60,000 nt of DNA from Mesostigma viride (taxonomy: Eukaryota > Streptophyta > Mesostigmatophyceae > Mesostigmatales > Mesostigmataceae). The notes beneath the pieces were generated by a model, which was not told the origin of the DNA, did no database searches, and saw only the letters and a list, made by a program, of their open reading frames with translations. Position 1 is the first letter of the stretch, and the number at the start of each line of letters is the position of its first letter. Of this stretch, positions 31,363 to 40,806 are shown in pieces. The position numbers and the translations under genes are program-made. The DNA lies in NCBI GenBank assembly GCA_009746045.1, contig RPFO01000015.1, positions 3,590,764 to 3,650,763 on the forward strand, read 5' to 3'.

Positions 31363-31867
31363 ATGATTGATCTTACGATCGGGATTCCCTGATTTTGCCT
31401 GGGGGAGCGGAGGGATGGAGGTGCGCCGCTACCTTGGAGGCGCTACACCGTTGCCCAGTGGTGCAAGTCGACATGCGGGAGCCAAACGGGGTGGCCACGC
31501 CCTCTCTGGAGGGTCTGACAGCCTTGGATGGGCCTCAGATGTAGTTCCAACTAGTTCAAAGTTAGTACAGGTAGTACCAACTAGTTCAAACTAGTTCAAT
31601 CTACTTCAACTAGTATCCAGGGACCCTCAAGATATGCCAGGTGGTTGCTGAACGGTTCTGACATGACAGAACATGTGTGACATCATAAAAATGTAGTACA
31701 ATGTTGAAAAAAGTAGTATCAGGGTCCTAGATCTAGTACAGTAGTATTCTGAGGTCATTCTTACATGGAGCGCCGCGCCAGCGGGGCGCCGCACTTGCGT
31801 GTGTCACGGATGCAACGTTGATGCAATGTATTTCAAGGTGGTGATGGCTGCCAAGCCAGCTTATCAG
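31363..31867 (+). repeat. DIRS repeat A1
   Basis: 505 bp, ATGATTGATCTTACGATC to GCCAGCTTATCAG. The second copy A2 is at 37008-37512 with a few substitutions in the AGTTC/TAGTAC-rich part. It contains many TAGTA(C) and ACTAGTTC short repeats. Confidence 0.95.
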
Positions 31868-32113
31868 TTTTCAACACAACTAGAGCAATACTTCACCGTT
31901 TTTGACAAAGTTGGTGTCAAACTAATCGTGAGACAATAGCCGACAACATTTTGACGGTTTTCGCACCAAGTTTTGACGGGTTTGCGCAACGGGAGTAAAA
32001 GTCCGCAAGGTAGAACTGAGTGACAAATTTTCAGTCCGAAATTTTTCTCAGTCTCCAAGATTGCGGAATATTGAGCCTAGTTGTGAGAAATTTCTTCATC
32101 TTTGAATTCTATA

Positions 32114-32824
32114 ATGGCTAGTGATCACGAAGACACCACCCTTGAGGCAGTAGACCGAGATTTCTTATTAAATGTGAAAAAATCGTATTTTCAGGGGGGC
32201 AAGGAGCTGTTAACGACTTTGAAGTTCTTGACTGAGTATCTCGGTCCAAACTGGGCCCAAAGGCTTACTACTATGTCTGAGGGTCGTTTGACATCCTTGG
32301 GACAGTTTCTCAAGACTGCAGGGCTCCAGATTAGTGAGGGGTCAAGTGATTCCGACATGGGTTCCATGTTGTGCAAGGCCATTACTCTAGAGATGAAGAA
32401 GCCCCCAGTGGCCACTGGGGGCAAGGGGAAGACTGGTCCAGCCAGGGGCGAAAGGACCCGAAAGGATCCTCCCAGCAACGGCACCGACGAGGAAGAGGAG
32501 GACGCGACGAGCTCTGAGGATTTTTTGGACGCGCGCGAGCAGCTGGCCCCTGCTGCTGCTCGCGCCAAGGGAAAGAAGTCTCAGGGCAGGAACCGAAAGC
32601 TGGCAGAGAATGCTGCCCTTCTGGCGGGCGTCCGCGAGCTCATCGGAGCGGAGTTGCAAGCCCTGGCGCGGGGGAAGAGGAGGGACGCGAGGAAAGGGAA
32701 GAGCCAGCGCGAGGACAAGGGGGGCAAGGGCCATCCGAAGAGCAAGCGCCAGGAGAAGAGACGCGCGCGGCGCGGGAGCAGCCCAGGCTCGACAGACACC
32801 AGCAGTGGGAGCGACGAGAGTCGC

Positions 32825-32895
<71 letters not shown>

Positions 32896-33636
32896 TCCGA
32901 CAGCGAGAGCAGAGGCCGTGGCAGGGGCAGGGGTGGCGCTCGGTCGCGCCGCGACAAGTCCCGGGAGCGACGTGGGCATGGCAGGGGCCGTTCTGCGGAG
33001 CCCAAGGGGCGTCGGGATCGCTCCCGCGAGCGTCGCAAGGAGCGGCAGCGGTCCAGCAGCCGGAGCACGAGTCGGGACTCCTCCCAGCGGAGCTCGCGTC
33101 GATCGCGGGAGCGTGTGAGGGAGAGAGACCTGCGCCGAACCACCAAGGGGGTGCGTCTCCCCCGGCGAGCTTTCAAAGTGGCCTGGCGCCTGTTGGTCAA
33201 GGACCGCGACGACAGGGTGCTGCCGCTGCAGGTGCTGGATGCGCGCCAGGTCGCGCACGGGAGCCTGCAGGCCCGCTTGGCCCTTCGCAAGGAGCAGGAG
33301 GGCGTTGGGGCTGCACCGGGAGCCCCCCGCGGGTGGAAGAACAGCACGCACCATCTGGTGTGCAACAACCTGACCTACATTCTGGATGTGGCCATCCAAG
33401 AGCTGGGGGAGGATGTGGTGACGGAGCTGGCCTGCTTCGAGTACCTGGCGCGTGTGGTCGAGGCGTTCCTCATGGTGGAGAAGACCAGCGGCTGGAACAA
33501 CGGGGCGATGCACCTGCTGCCACTGGTGGAGGGCAGTACTATTGGAAGCGCAGCAGCCCGGGCAGCGCGGAAGGCGGCTCGCCAGGAGGCGGAGCTGGCA
33601 TCGGCGGCGGCGGCGGCGGCCAAAAAGGACAAGTGA
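32114..33636 (+). pseudogene. DIRS gag-like ORF with Ser/Arg-rich middle, one frame break
   Basis: ATG 32114 (MASDHEDTTL). A helical N-terminal part (residues 1-100) is followed by a Lys/Glu-rich linker. From the CAG-type microsatellite (32825-32889) onward the original frame reads poly-Ala and stops at 33116. The frame that reads poly-Ser continues as SSDSSDSESRGRGRGRG, RSRER-type repeats and then a folded-looking domain (33115-33636: RAFKVAWRLLVKDRDD, HLVCNNLTYILDVAIQEL, ARVVEAFLMVEKTSGWNN). The second frame clearly carries the conserved C-terminal part. A one-base slip at or before the microsatellite therefore broke the gene. SR-like stretches suggest RNA binding. Confidence 0.65.
32825..32889 (+). 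repeat. trinucleotide (GCA)n microsatellite
   Basis: 65 bp of uninterrupted GCA repeats inside the DIRS gag-like ORF. Confidence 0.98.
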
Positions 33637-33639
33637 GGG

Positions 33640-34687
33640 GCAGGGGTGTGCTCCCGCTGCCAGTGAAGATGGTCCCCCGCTCGACCGCAGCCGCCTGCGA
33701 TCCAACCGCAGGCTGCAGCGCGCTCTGCGTGCCAGAGCAAGGCTGCGGTGTCAAGAGCGGGCCACAAGGGGCCTGAACTGGCTGTGGGGCAGGACCCGGG
33801 AACGGTCCGGTGGACCGGCGGTGCAGCAGCAGGCTATTACTGCGAGCCCCTGCACCGTCGCCCAAAGGGCCGCCCTACAAGGGATGGAGGATGCTGCCCG
33901 CGTCTACAACCGCCGGCTTACCGCCGTAGCGGAGGCGACAGACACGGGGGACGCAGAGCCCGCGCCATACGGGCCGGGCGGTCAATACGAAATTATTGAC
34001 CCGGAGAGGCTGGCACTGCCAAAAGGAGGAGCTGCAGGTAGTGTCAAGCTGCTGGACTGCCTGCCGGAGGCATGGCAGAGGACGTATGAGGACATAAACA
34101 ACATTCTACAAAGATGCGACGCGGAGGCGGGGGCGTGGATGCGGCGGGGCCGGGTGTCTCATGGTTGTGCAAGCGATGCGGCGTACGCACGACTGAGCAT
34201 CAGGCTGGCGGAGACGCGGATGATCGAGTACAGTGAGGAGGCGCCGCCTGTGGTGAACGGCTGTTTTGCCGTCCCCAAGAAAGACCCCGGGGTTGTGGAG
34301 CCCAGCGAACGACGGCAGCGGTTTATAGGGAATATGGTGCCGTGCAACCGGCGCTTCCTCAAGCCGCCTACCTGTTACCTGCCTAACTTGGGCGAGGTCG
34401 CTGAGCTGAGTGTGGGGGCGCCATGCTATTCGGGCAAGACAGACCTTGACACCTACTATTACCGGTTCGAGGTACCTGAGAGCTGGCGCCCCTATTTCTC
34501 GCTGCCCCCCGTGTGGTCCGATGAGGTCGGCCAGCTGGGACGACGGCGAAAGTTGTACCCCAGGTTCCGGGTCCTTGTCATGGGCTGGAGCCACTCGGTG
34601 GTCCTTGCACAGGTTGCCCACCTGCACTGTCTCTACGGGGCGGGGTGCTCGATGCCAAGAGAGGGCTGTCATATCCCATGCACTTGA
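33640..34687 (+). pseudogene. DIRS reverse transcriptase, N-terminal part
   Basis: Open frame with RT fingers and palm start: YGPGGQYEIIDPERL, VVNGCFAVPKK, RQRFIGNMVPCNRRFLKPP, YLPNLGEVAELSVG, SGKTDLDTYYYRFEVPE (first catalytic Asp) and PRFRVLVMGWSHSVVLAQ. It stops at 34685-34687. The continuing frame begins upstream (34645), so a one-base indel near 34640 (GGGGCGGGGTGC) separates the two halves. The start is unclear because the frame overlaps the gag end. Confidence 0.8.
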
Positions 34688-36795
34688 TGGGGGTGCGCAC
34701 AGTGCGCGGGGATGGCATGGACCGGCTGGAGTTGGTGGAGAGCGCAGCCAGTGCAGCGTGGCGGCTGCTGCCGGAGGATCCCCCACATCCCGCTCAGCTG
34801 GTCATGATCGATGATCTGGGGGTCACCCATGGGCGGAGCGCGGAGGAGACCAACGCCGTGCTCACCAAGGCGTGCGAGGAGAGCTACGGTCCCAAGGGGT
34901 TGGTGGTCAACGAGAAGAAGGTGGAGAGAGCTGAGGAGGGGCGCCCGGTGGAAATCTTGGGGATTGAGTTCTGCCAGGACGGGTCCATGCGGCCGAGCGC
35001 GGCCCGGATGGCGGCCTTGGTGCGCGACACGCAGGCAATGCTGGGGCGTGGACGGGCCACTTACCACCAACTGGCCTCGTTGCTGGGACGGTGGGTGTGG
35101 GTCCACTTGCTGCGTCGGGGTCTACTGTCCATCTGGTTTCACGCCTACCGCTTGCTGCAGCAAGTCCTGGTGCACAAGCGGGGCTGGAGCTATCGGCTGT
35201 GGGGTAGTGTAAGGGAAGAGCTCCAGGCTGCAATGGACTTGGCCCCGCTGGTGCATGCGCAGCGCGACCAGCCCCTGAGCTGCACCGTGGTGGCCACTGA
35301 TGCGTCAACCCACGGTTCTGGGGTGGTGTACAGCCGGTGGGAGGCGCCTGCGGTGCGTGGCCTGTCCAACTGTCGGGAGCGGAAGGGCTGGAAGACGCTC
35401 TGTGTGGACTCTGAGACGGCCAGCGTGGAGCGCACAGGGGAGATTGAGCACCGAGCCATGGCAGCGGCGCAGTGGAGGACCGCTCTTGCCCACCGGTGGC
35501 TCGATCCCTCGGCCCACATCAACGAGAAGGAGATTCGTGCGGCTGTGCAAGGGATCGAGTGGGGCCTGCGCTCACAGGTTCACTGGCAGCAACGTCACGT
35601 GCGGCTGGTGGACAATTCGGCAGTTGTCGGTGCGCTCGTCAAAGGGCGTTCGTCGTCCTACCGGCTGAACGCCTGGTGCCGCCGGGCGATCGCGCTAGGG
35701 CTGGCCAGCAACACCCGCTACCACTGGGTGTATGTGAGGTCGGAGCGCAACCCGGCCGACGCGCCCAGTCGTGGTCGATGGGTGCGCAACCTCACTGCGG
35801 ATGGCGACGTGGAGAGCAATCCGGGGCCACATGGGCGGCAGGAATTGCTGGAGGCCACTGTGCAGCCCAGCACGCTAGCTGCATATCACCGAGCGCTGAG
35901 GGCGTACGTGGAGTATGGTCAACCCCTCGCTCCCGTGGCCAAGACGGAGGCGGAAGGCGTCTTTTGTGAGTGGCTGGTCAGCGTGTATGAGGAAGGGGGA
36001 AGCCGGACCATGGTTGTGCGCGCATTATGCGGGCTGCAGCTGTACTTCCCCAACGAGATTAAGGGGTGGTACGAGGCGCGTCGCTTGCTGGCCGGCTGGG
36101 CGCGACGAGTTCCCGTGCAGAGCCCTCACCCCGTCCCGTGGCAGCTACTGTACCTCGTGGCAAACATTCTTCGTGCACAAGGCTCGATATTAGCTGCCTG
36201 CTGCTGCATCATTGTTTTTCAGCAATACTTGCGCATCGGAGAAGCGTTCAAGCTTCGCGTGGGGGACGTGGCTCTGCGCGGGGACTTCCGCCTGGGGCCC
36301 AGTAACCAGGGTGCGCTGCTGCTACGCGACCCCAAGACAGCCAAGGGCCAGGCCCAGGCAGTGGTGGTTGTTGAGCCCCTTTCACTCACGTTGCTTGGCG
36401 CCCTGTGTGCTGGGCGGGCGCACGAGGAGCTGCTCTTTGGCGCACTCAGCTACAGCCGTTTCTTGCGGCGGTGGCACGCCGCCTGGGACCTCCTTGGCTT
36501 GCGGGGGATGTTTTCACCCTACAGCATGCGCCACGGGGGGGCCACCCATGACTACCTGCGCGGGGTACCAATCGCGGACATCCAAAAGCGTGGCCGGTGG
36601 CGCCAGTTTTCGTCCGTGGACCATTACGTGGGGCTCCACCGCGCCCTGCAGGTGCGGGTGCCCCAGGTGGTGTGGGACCTCGCGGGCAGACTGCCCCCCG
36701 TGACTGGCGTCGTCACTTTGGGCCGTAGATTTCGGCCATACTTCGGTGAGGCGCACTCTAGCGGACACGCTAGGGCTTCACCAGCTGGAGGGTAA
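34645..36795 (+). CDS. DIRS RT (C-part), RNase H, 2A-like motif and tyrosine recombinase
   Basis: 716 codons. RT catalytic box VMIDDLGV (IDD at 34807-34815) and EILGIEF. RNase H has VATDASTHG, INEKEIRAAVQGIEW, RLVDNSAVVGAL and NPADAPSRG. Residues 387-395 read GDVESNPGP (35803-35829), a match to the 2A ribosome-skipping consensus D-V/I-E-x-N-P-G-P. It lies exactly between RNase H and recombinase. The tyrosine recombinase follows: LRIGE (Arg 530), RDPKTAKG, SMRHGGATHDYL (Arg 629, His 630), GRWRQFSSVDHYV (Tyr 661). The first position of the usual HxxR box is Tyr here. It would copy the RNA and integrate the circular cDNA. Confidence 0.9.
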   Translation: MLDAKRGLSYPMHLMGVRTVRGDGMDRLELVESAASAAWRLLPEDPPHPAQLVMIDDLGVTHGRSAEETNAVLTKACEESYGPKGLVVNEKKVERAEEGRPVEILGIEFCQDGSMRPSAARMAALVRDTQAMLGRGRATYHQLASLLGRWVWVHLLRRGLLSIWFHAYRLLQQVLVHKRGWSYRLWGSVREELQAAMDLAPLVHAQRDQPLSCTVVATDASTHGSGVVYSRWEAPAVRGLSNCRERKGWKTLCVDSETASVERTGEIEHRAMAAAQWRTALAHRWLDPSAHINEKEIRAAVQGIEWGLRSQVHWQQRHVRLVDNSAVVGALVKGRSSSYRLNAWCRRAIALGLASNTRYHWVYVRSERNPADAPSRGRWVRNLTADGDVESNPGPHGRQELLEATVQPSTLAAYHRALRAYVEYGQPLAPVAKTEAEGVFCEWLVSVYEEGGSRTMVVRALCGLQLYFPNEIKGWYEARRLLAGWARRVPVQSPHPVPWQLLYLVANILRAQGSILAACCCIIVFQQYLRIGEAFKLRVGDVALRGDFRLGPSNQGALLLRDPKTAKGQAQAVVVVEPLSLTLLGALCAGRAHEELLFGALSYSRFLRRWHAAWDLLGLRGMFSPYSMRHGGATHDYLRGVPIADIQKRGRWRQFSSVDHYVGLHRALQVRVPQVVWDLAGRLPPVTGVVTLGRRFRPYFGEAHSSGHARASPAGG
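35803..35829 (+). other. 2A-type ribosome-skipping motif
   Basis: Codes GDVESNPGP. The preceding residues are LTAD. Skipping would occur between the final Gly and Pro, releasing RT-RNase H from the recombinase. Confidence 0.8.
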
Positions 36796-36862
36796 GGATG
36801 TGCCCTCCCATGGCTCCTGACGCGGTTTCCAGATGTACGGCCTGCGGCCAGGTTGGAGATGC

Positions 36863-37007
36863 GGGTCAAGTGGAAGCGGCGGCCAGGGACTGCCAAAAAA
36901 TATTTTATGTCTCTCTGTCTACTAAGTCCGGTCGGCTTCAACATATAGTGTAATAAACAAGTTCTGGTGCCCTTCAACCAGAAGTGGACCTAGGCAATGC
37001 ACAGTGG
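36863..37007 (+). repeat. DIRS repeat B1
   Basis: 145 bp from GGGTCAAGTGGAAGC to GCACAGTGG. It is copied at 37552-37696 with one substitution seen (CTTCAACC versus CTTAAACC). It includes AATAAACAAG, a possible poly(A) signal. Confidence 0.95.
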
Positions 37008-37512
37008 ATGATTGATCTTACGATCGGGATTCCCTGATTTTGCCTGGGGGAGCGGAGGGATGGAGGTGCGCCGCTACCTTGGAGGCGCTACACCGTTGCC
37101 CAGTGGTGCAAGTCGACATGCGGGAGCCAAACGGGGTGGCCACGCCCTCTCTGGAGGGTCTGACAGCCTTGGATGGGCCTCAGATGTAGTTCGAACTAGT
37201 TCAAAGTTAGTACAGGTAGTACAAACTAGTTCAAACTAGTTCAATCTACTTCAACTAGTATCCAGGGACCCTCAAGATATGCCAGGTGGTTGCTGAACGG
37301 TTCTGACATGACAGAACATGTGTGACATCATAAAAATGTAGTACAATGTTGAAAAAAGTAGTATCAGGGTCCTAGATCTAGTACAGTAGTATTCTGAGGT
37401 CATTCTTACATGGAGCGCCGCGCCAGCGGGGCGCCGCACTTGCGTGTGTCACGGATGCAACGTTGATGCAATGTATTTCAAGGTGGTGATGGCTGCCAAG
37501 CCAGCTTATCAG
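37008..37512 (+). repeat. DIRS repeat A2
   Basis: 505-bp copy of A1, directly joined to B1. This represents the circle junction. Confidence 0.95.
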
Positions 37513-37551
37513 ATTTCCCCACCCACCCACCCTTGTCTGTTTTGTCTTGGG

Positions 37552-37696
37552 GGGTCAAGTGGAAGCGGCGGCCAGGGACTGCCAAAAAATATTTTATGTC
37601 TCTCTGTCTACTAAGTCCGGTCGGCTTCAACATATAGTGTAATAAACAAGTTCTGGTGCCCTTAAACCAGAAGTGGACCTAGGCAATGCACAGTGG
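37552..37696 (+). repeat. DIRS repeat B2
   Basis: 145-bp copy of B1 at the right end of the element. It is followed at once by Copia2 integrase codons. Confidence 0.95.
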
Positions 37697-38403
37697 AATG
37701 TGATATCCAACACATCAGGGGCCTGCAACTGTTGGTGTGCGTGGACAGGTACACAAAGTACAAGGTGCTAGAGCATTTACCTTCTATGAAGAACAGGTAC
37801 TTGCTGGCTGCCCTGCAGAATGTGAGAGCCAAGTTTCCTACCACACGGATCCAGGTGGACATGCAGTTTCAGCATCTCAAGGGTGATCCCACCCTTCCTG
37901 AGTTGCTGGTTACACCTAGGGAGGCTCATGGGCAGCAGGGTGCTACTATAGAAAGGGCAATCCAGGAGGTCAAGAAATTGATCATCTCTGAAGACTGGGT
38001 CCCCTTGTCTGCACCTGCACTTGTCAGGAGTGCATGGTTGAGGAACGTGGAGCAGCAGCTGAACAGCAGGGTCAATTTCTACTATGATGGAGTTGCTGTC
38101 AGCCCAATGGGTCTATATCATGGCCTGTGCCCCCCACATGTGCTGGAGGGCTGGAAACACGCTGCACATGTCACCTTTGCCAAGCTGAGGGAGAAGGACC
38201 GGGGTTGGAAGATGCTGGAGCCAACAGTGGGTCAGAGAGTATTAGCTTGGAAGGAACCGAGCCTGTATGGCAAACGTGGTAGCTGGAGTCCTGGAGTGGT
38301 TACCCAGGTTGATGAAGCTAGCCACGCATGCTTGGTCAGCATGGAGGACGAACCAAAGCATCTACACCGGCTGAGTTGGTCATATATGTCAAGCCTAACC
38401 TGA
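37697..38403 (+). CDS. Copia2 integrase, catalytic core and tail
   Basis: CDIQHIRGLQLLVCVDRYTKY carries the first Asp, and IQVDMQFQHL the second. GQQGATIERAIQEVKKLI has the Glu. This is followed by NSRVNFYYDGVAVSPMGLYHG and an SH3-like tail (GWKMLEPTVGQRVLAWKEPS, GSWSPGVVTQVD). It is parallel to Copia1 throughout. The frame stops at 38401-38403. A second frame from about 38340 (AELVIYVKPNLMNEGSQ) leads into the protease region, so there is probably a one-base slip. Confidence 0.8.
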
Positions 38404-38897
38404 TGAATGAGGGCAGTCAGGCACAAGGCTCACAGGATCTGCAGGATTTTCAGGTCCCAGGTGGCATCACTGACGCAACGACCACATCTGTTGCAGGGGA
38501 ATCTGTCAGCCCTGGCCAGGTTGCAGAGGTACTTGTTGAATAGGCTGCAAGGTCAACAGCTGGGGAGTCAACTGTCAAGCCCAAGGCTCTAACCAAGCCC
38601 AGGGGGACTAGTTTGGCTGGATTGATTGGGGCTCTGCAAAGGGCCAAGAAGCAGCCCAAGGTAGCCAAGCTCAGGTGGCATGGCAATCTGGGGCTGGACA
38701 CTGCCTTAGAGGTAGACACTAATTCTCAGGTTTCCATCATTGGATCGACCAGAGCTGCAGCAGGGTACAGCATGTCTGAGCCCAGCTATCAGTTTGTGTC
38801 TGACTTCAGTGGCGGGGTACACGTGAAGGTACTGGGTGAGGTATATATTCCTATCCTTGGACAGGACACTGCATTTTGTGTCTTGGAGGGCTATCAG
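38404..38897 (+). pseudogene. Copia2 protease-like domain, N-terminal part, placed after integrase
   Basis: After a low-complexity linker with an in-frame TAG near 38540, the frame 38613-38897 reads LDTALEVDTNSQVSIIGST (retropepsin-like; DTNS for the usual DTGS/DSGA), VHVKVLGEVYIPILG and AFCVLEGYQ. A solo LTR interrupts it. The continuation at 39550 is GPALLGQNFLCQDGVVI, matching the ILG-x-x-F-L motif at the end of retropepsins. Ty1/copia elements normally have protease before integrase, so this order is unusual. No protease motif was found between gag and integrase in either Copia1 or Copia2. Confidence 0.6.
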
Positions 38898-39549
38898 AGT
38901 TAGCGAGCAGCCAGAACTGTGAGTCCCTGGTCTCTCACGCCACACAACGGGATGAGCCAAAGTTGCAAGGCAGCAACCTTTTAACCCGTGCACCAAGCCA
39001 CGACCACGGTGAGCGGTTCCACGTCCAATGTGGGAGCCTCGGTTCGTGCTTGCCAAGATAGCTGGTCATCCCCCATGACCAAGCTATATCCTTTGCGTTG
39101 TTCCTCGTTCCCATCGGCGTGACGAGGCACGTGCAGGCAGGCAAGCAAATCCTCAACGTCCACTGGCATCAGTGCAGAGCCAGGACGAACTGGATTTGCC
39201 TAGACTCTGCAACCTAGGAAGTACAGCCTGGACCTGTCACAAGCCTGCAAGGCCTAGTATCCTTGCAGACCTGTGCCAGTTCCTGTAGCCCACCAGTCAC
39301 AGGCTGCTGCTCCTCTGGTCTACGTGGACCACAGTCACGTGATAGTCAGGCTAAGCCTGTGCAGGCACGGCCTGCCACGTGTCCTGTCCACTATACCAGA
39401 GGACTGTACCTTAGTCGGCCACGGACGGCTAGGACTTCGGGACCTCATATCTTTATCGTCCCTTGTCTGTTTCAGGCGGTCAGCACGGCGTTGGAAAGGT
39501 CTTTCCAAACTGCATCCACTTAGCATATTGGTTGCCCAAAATGCTAACT
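38898..39549 (-). repeat. solo LTR of the Copia1 family
   Basis: 652 bp with perfect 7-bp ends AGTTAGC...GCTAACT, flanked by ATCAG (38893-38897, 39550-39554). It is homologous over its length to the Copia1 LTR (3705-4373). Excision restores GGC TAT CAG GGA CCT in the protease frame. It is the product of LTR-LTR recombination after an insertion in minus orientation. Confidence 0.9.
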
Positions 39550-39554
39550 ATCAG

Positions 39555-40222
39555 GGACCTGCTCTTCTGGGGCAGAATTTCCTATGCCAGGATGGGGTAG
39601 TGATCACGTCCTCTCTCCTGACTAAGGAAGGGGCTGGTCAGGTCCCACTGATTAATTTCAGGACCACTCACCTATCACGTGCAGTAACCAGGTCGGTTAA
39701 GCGTGTGCAAGTGTGCCAGGGGCAAGAGCCCTTGGTTGATGACCTCATATTGCCAGCTGCTAGTCATCCAAGCAGTTTGGGCATTGGTCCTCTCACTCAC
39801 TTGCTGGACACAGCCCTATCAACTACCAAGGCCTGCATGGTGAAGCTCATGTCCTCTCCCATTATGTGTCCCCAGGTCACACTGGGTCTGATTAAATGTG
39901 GGGAGGACTGGATCTCCAAGAAGTGCGTGGAACCTGTCAATGACCTGCCTCCTGCACGGCGTCTACTCAAGCTCAAGTTTGTCATCAAGATGAAGGAGGT
40001 GGACGGGGTCAAAGTACCACATGTCAGGCCAGTGCTGAATGAGTTCAAGGGTACTGGTGAGTGCACTGCTGAGGAGTTGTATACCCCTGGCATGTTGCAT
40101 GACACTTGGAGGCTGCTGCTGTGTGTATTTCTAGGCCTTCTTGAGTTAACAAGGGCTTGGACTATGGCTCAGTGGTGGTAGACTTCAAGAGAGCATTTCT
40201 GGAGGGGGATGCAGAGGTGGCG
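39555..40222 (+). pseudogene. Copia2 protease end and RT N-terminal part
   Basis: GPALLGQNFL ends the protease. A linker and then RT follow: LLKLKFVIKMKEVDG, VPHVRPVLNEFKGTGE and LHDTWRLLLCVFLGL. A one-base break near 40150 moves to GLDYGSVVVDFKRAFLEGDAEVA. This corresponds to the copia RT motifs GIDY and D-V-K-x-A-F-L-x-G with the first catalytic Asp (VVDFKRAF). It is cut at 40222 by a small transposon. Confidence 0.75.
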
Positions 40223-40806
40223 GGTGGTCCCACGCGGAATGGGGTAGATTTTTGCAAGAAAAAAACGCTAGTTTTAATCGTCCGAAAACCGGACATTGCG
40301 CCGAAATTCTTGCCGAAAAATTTGCAGCCGAGCGAATTTTCCGCCGGCCGGAAAGGGTCTCTCTGCAGCTAGACCCTTCGCAAATCGTGCGAAATCGCGC
40401 AAAATTTGCTGAAATTTACCAAAACCAGGCCAAAAAAGTGTAAAATCATGCGAAATCTTGAAAATTTCGCTGAAATTGACCAAAAACCGACCAAAAAAGT
40501 GCGAATTCATGCAAAAAAGTTCGATTGTAAAAAAATTACGACATGTAAAAAATGCGTGAATTCATGCGAAAGTTTTCAAAGGGTCTCTCTGCAGCTAGAC
40601 CCTTCGTTTAAAATTATGCGAAATCCTGTGAAATCGTGCGAAATTGTGTGAAGTTGTGCGAAAATTGTGCGAAAATCACGCGAAATTGTGCAAAATTTTG
40701 CGGGCGTTCTCAAATCGCCAGAAAAAATTTCGAAACAAAAAGTCGAAAACAGCGTTTTTTTCTTGCAAAATGCGCGAAAAACTACCCCATTCGGCGTGGG
40801 ACCACC
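40223..40806. mobile_element. 584-bp terminal-inverted-repeat element (MITE-like)
   Basis: Ends GGTGGTCCCACGCGGAATGG and its inverted copy (CCATTCGGCGTGGGACCACC) extend inward for about 45 bp, with a 12-bp length difference. Inside are two copies of AAAGGGTCTCTCTGCAGCTA (about 40347 and 40576) and many GCGAAAT short repeats. There is no ORF. Exact removal restores EVA-LAQEKWEGKTPFYV in the RT frame. No clear target duplication is seen, so I do not assign a superfamily. Confidence 0.75.

Larger units (their letters stand above)
31363..37696 (+). mobile_element. DIRS/PAT-type retrotransposon with split direct repeats
   Basis: Repeat order is A1 (31363-31867), internal genes, B1 (36863-37007), A2 (37008-37512), B2 (37552-37696). 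This is the split-direct-repeat layout of PAT-like DIRS elements, as in Kangaroo of Volvox. Genes are a gag-like ORF, RT-RNase H and a tyrosine recombinase. There is no target duplication. The A/B junction keeps a shared A at the insertion point, consistent with recombinase-mediated integration of a circle. Confidence 0.9.

Noticed and set aside
31367-31594. 75-codon ORF repeated at 37012-37239
   Set aside because: It is part of the DIRS A repeats. The C-terminal half is translated short DNA repeats.
32581-33705. Long minus-strand ORFs with poly-Ala or poly-Leu
   Set aside because: Shadows of the DIRS gag-like gene created by the trinucleotide repeat and GC-rich codons.
38898-39549. Intron or introner-like element in the copia pol gene (TCTGTTTCAG acceptor-like site, frame restored on removal)
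   Set aside because: The exact 5-bp duplication ATCAG, the AGTTAGC/GCTAACT ends and homology to the LTR at 3705-4373 explain it fully as a solo LTR.
38898-39549. MITE with TTAGC inverted ends and a 9-bp duplication
   Set aside because: Shifting the boundary by a few bases gives perfect 7-bp ends and a perfect 5-bp duplication, and the other copy lies directly before the pre-gag ORF, as an LTR should.
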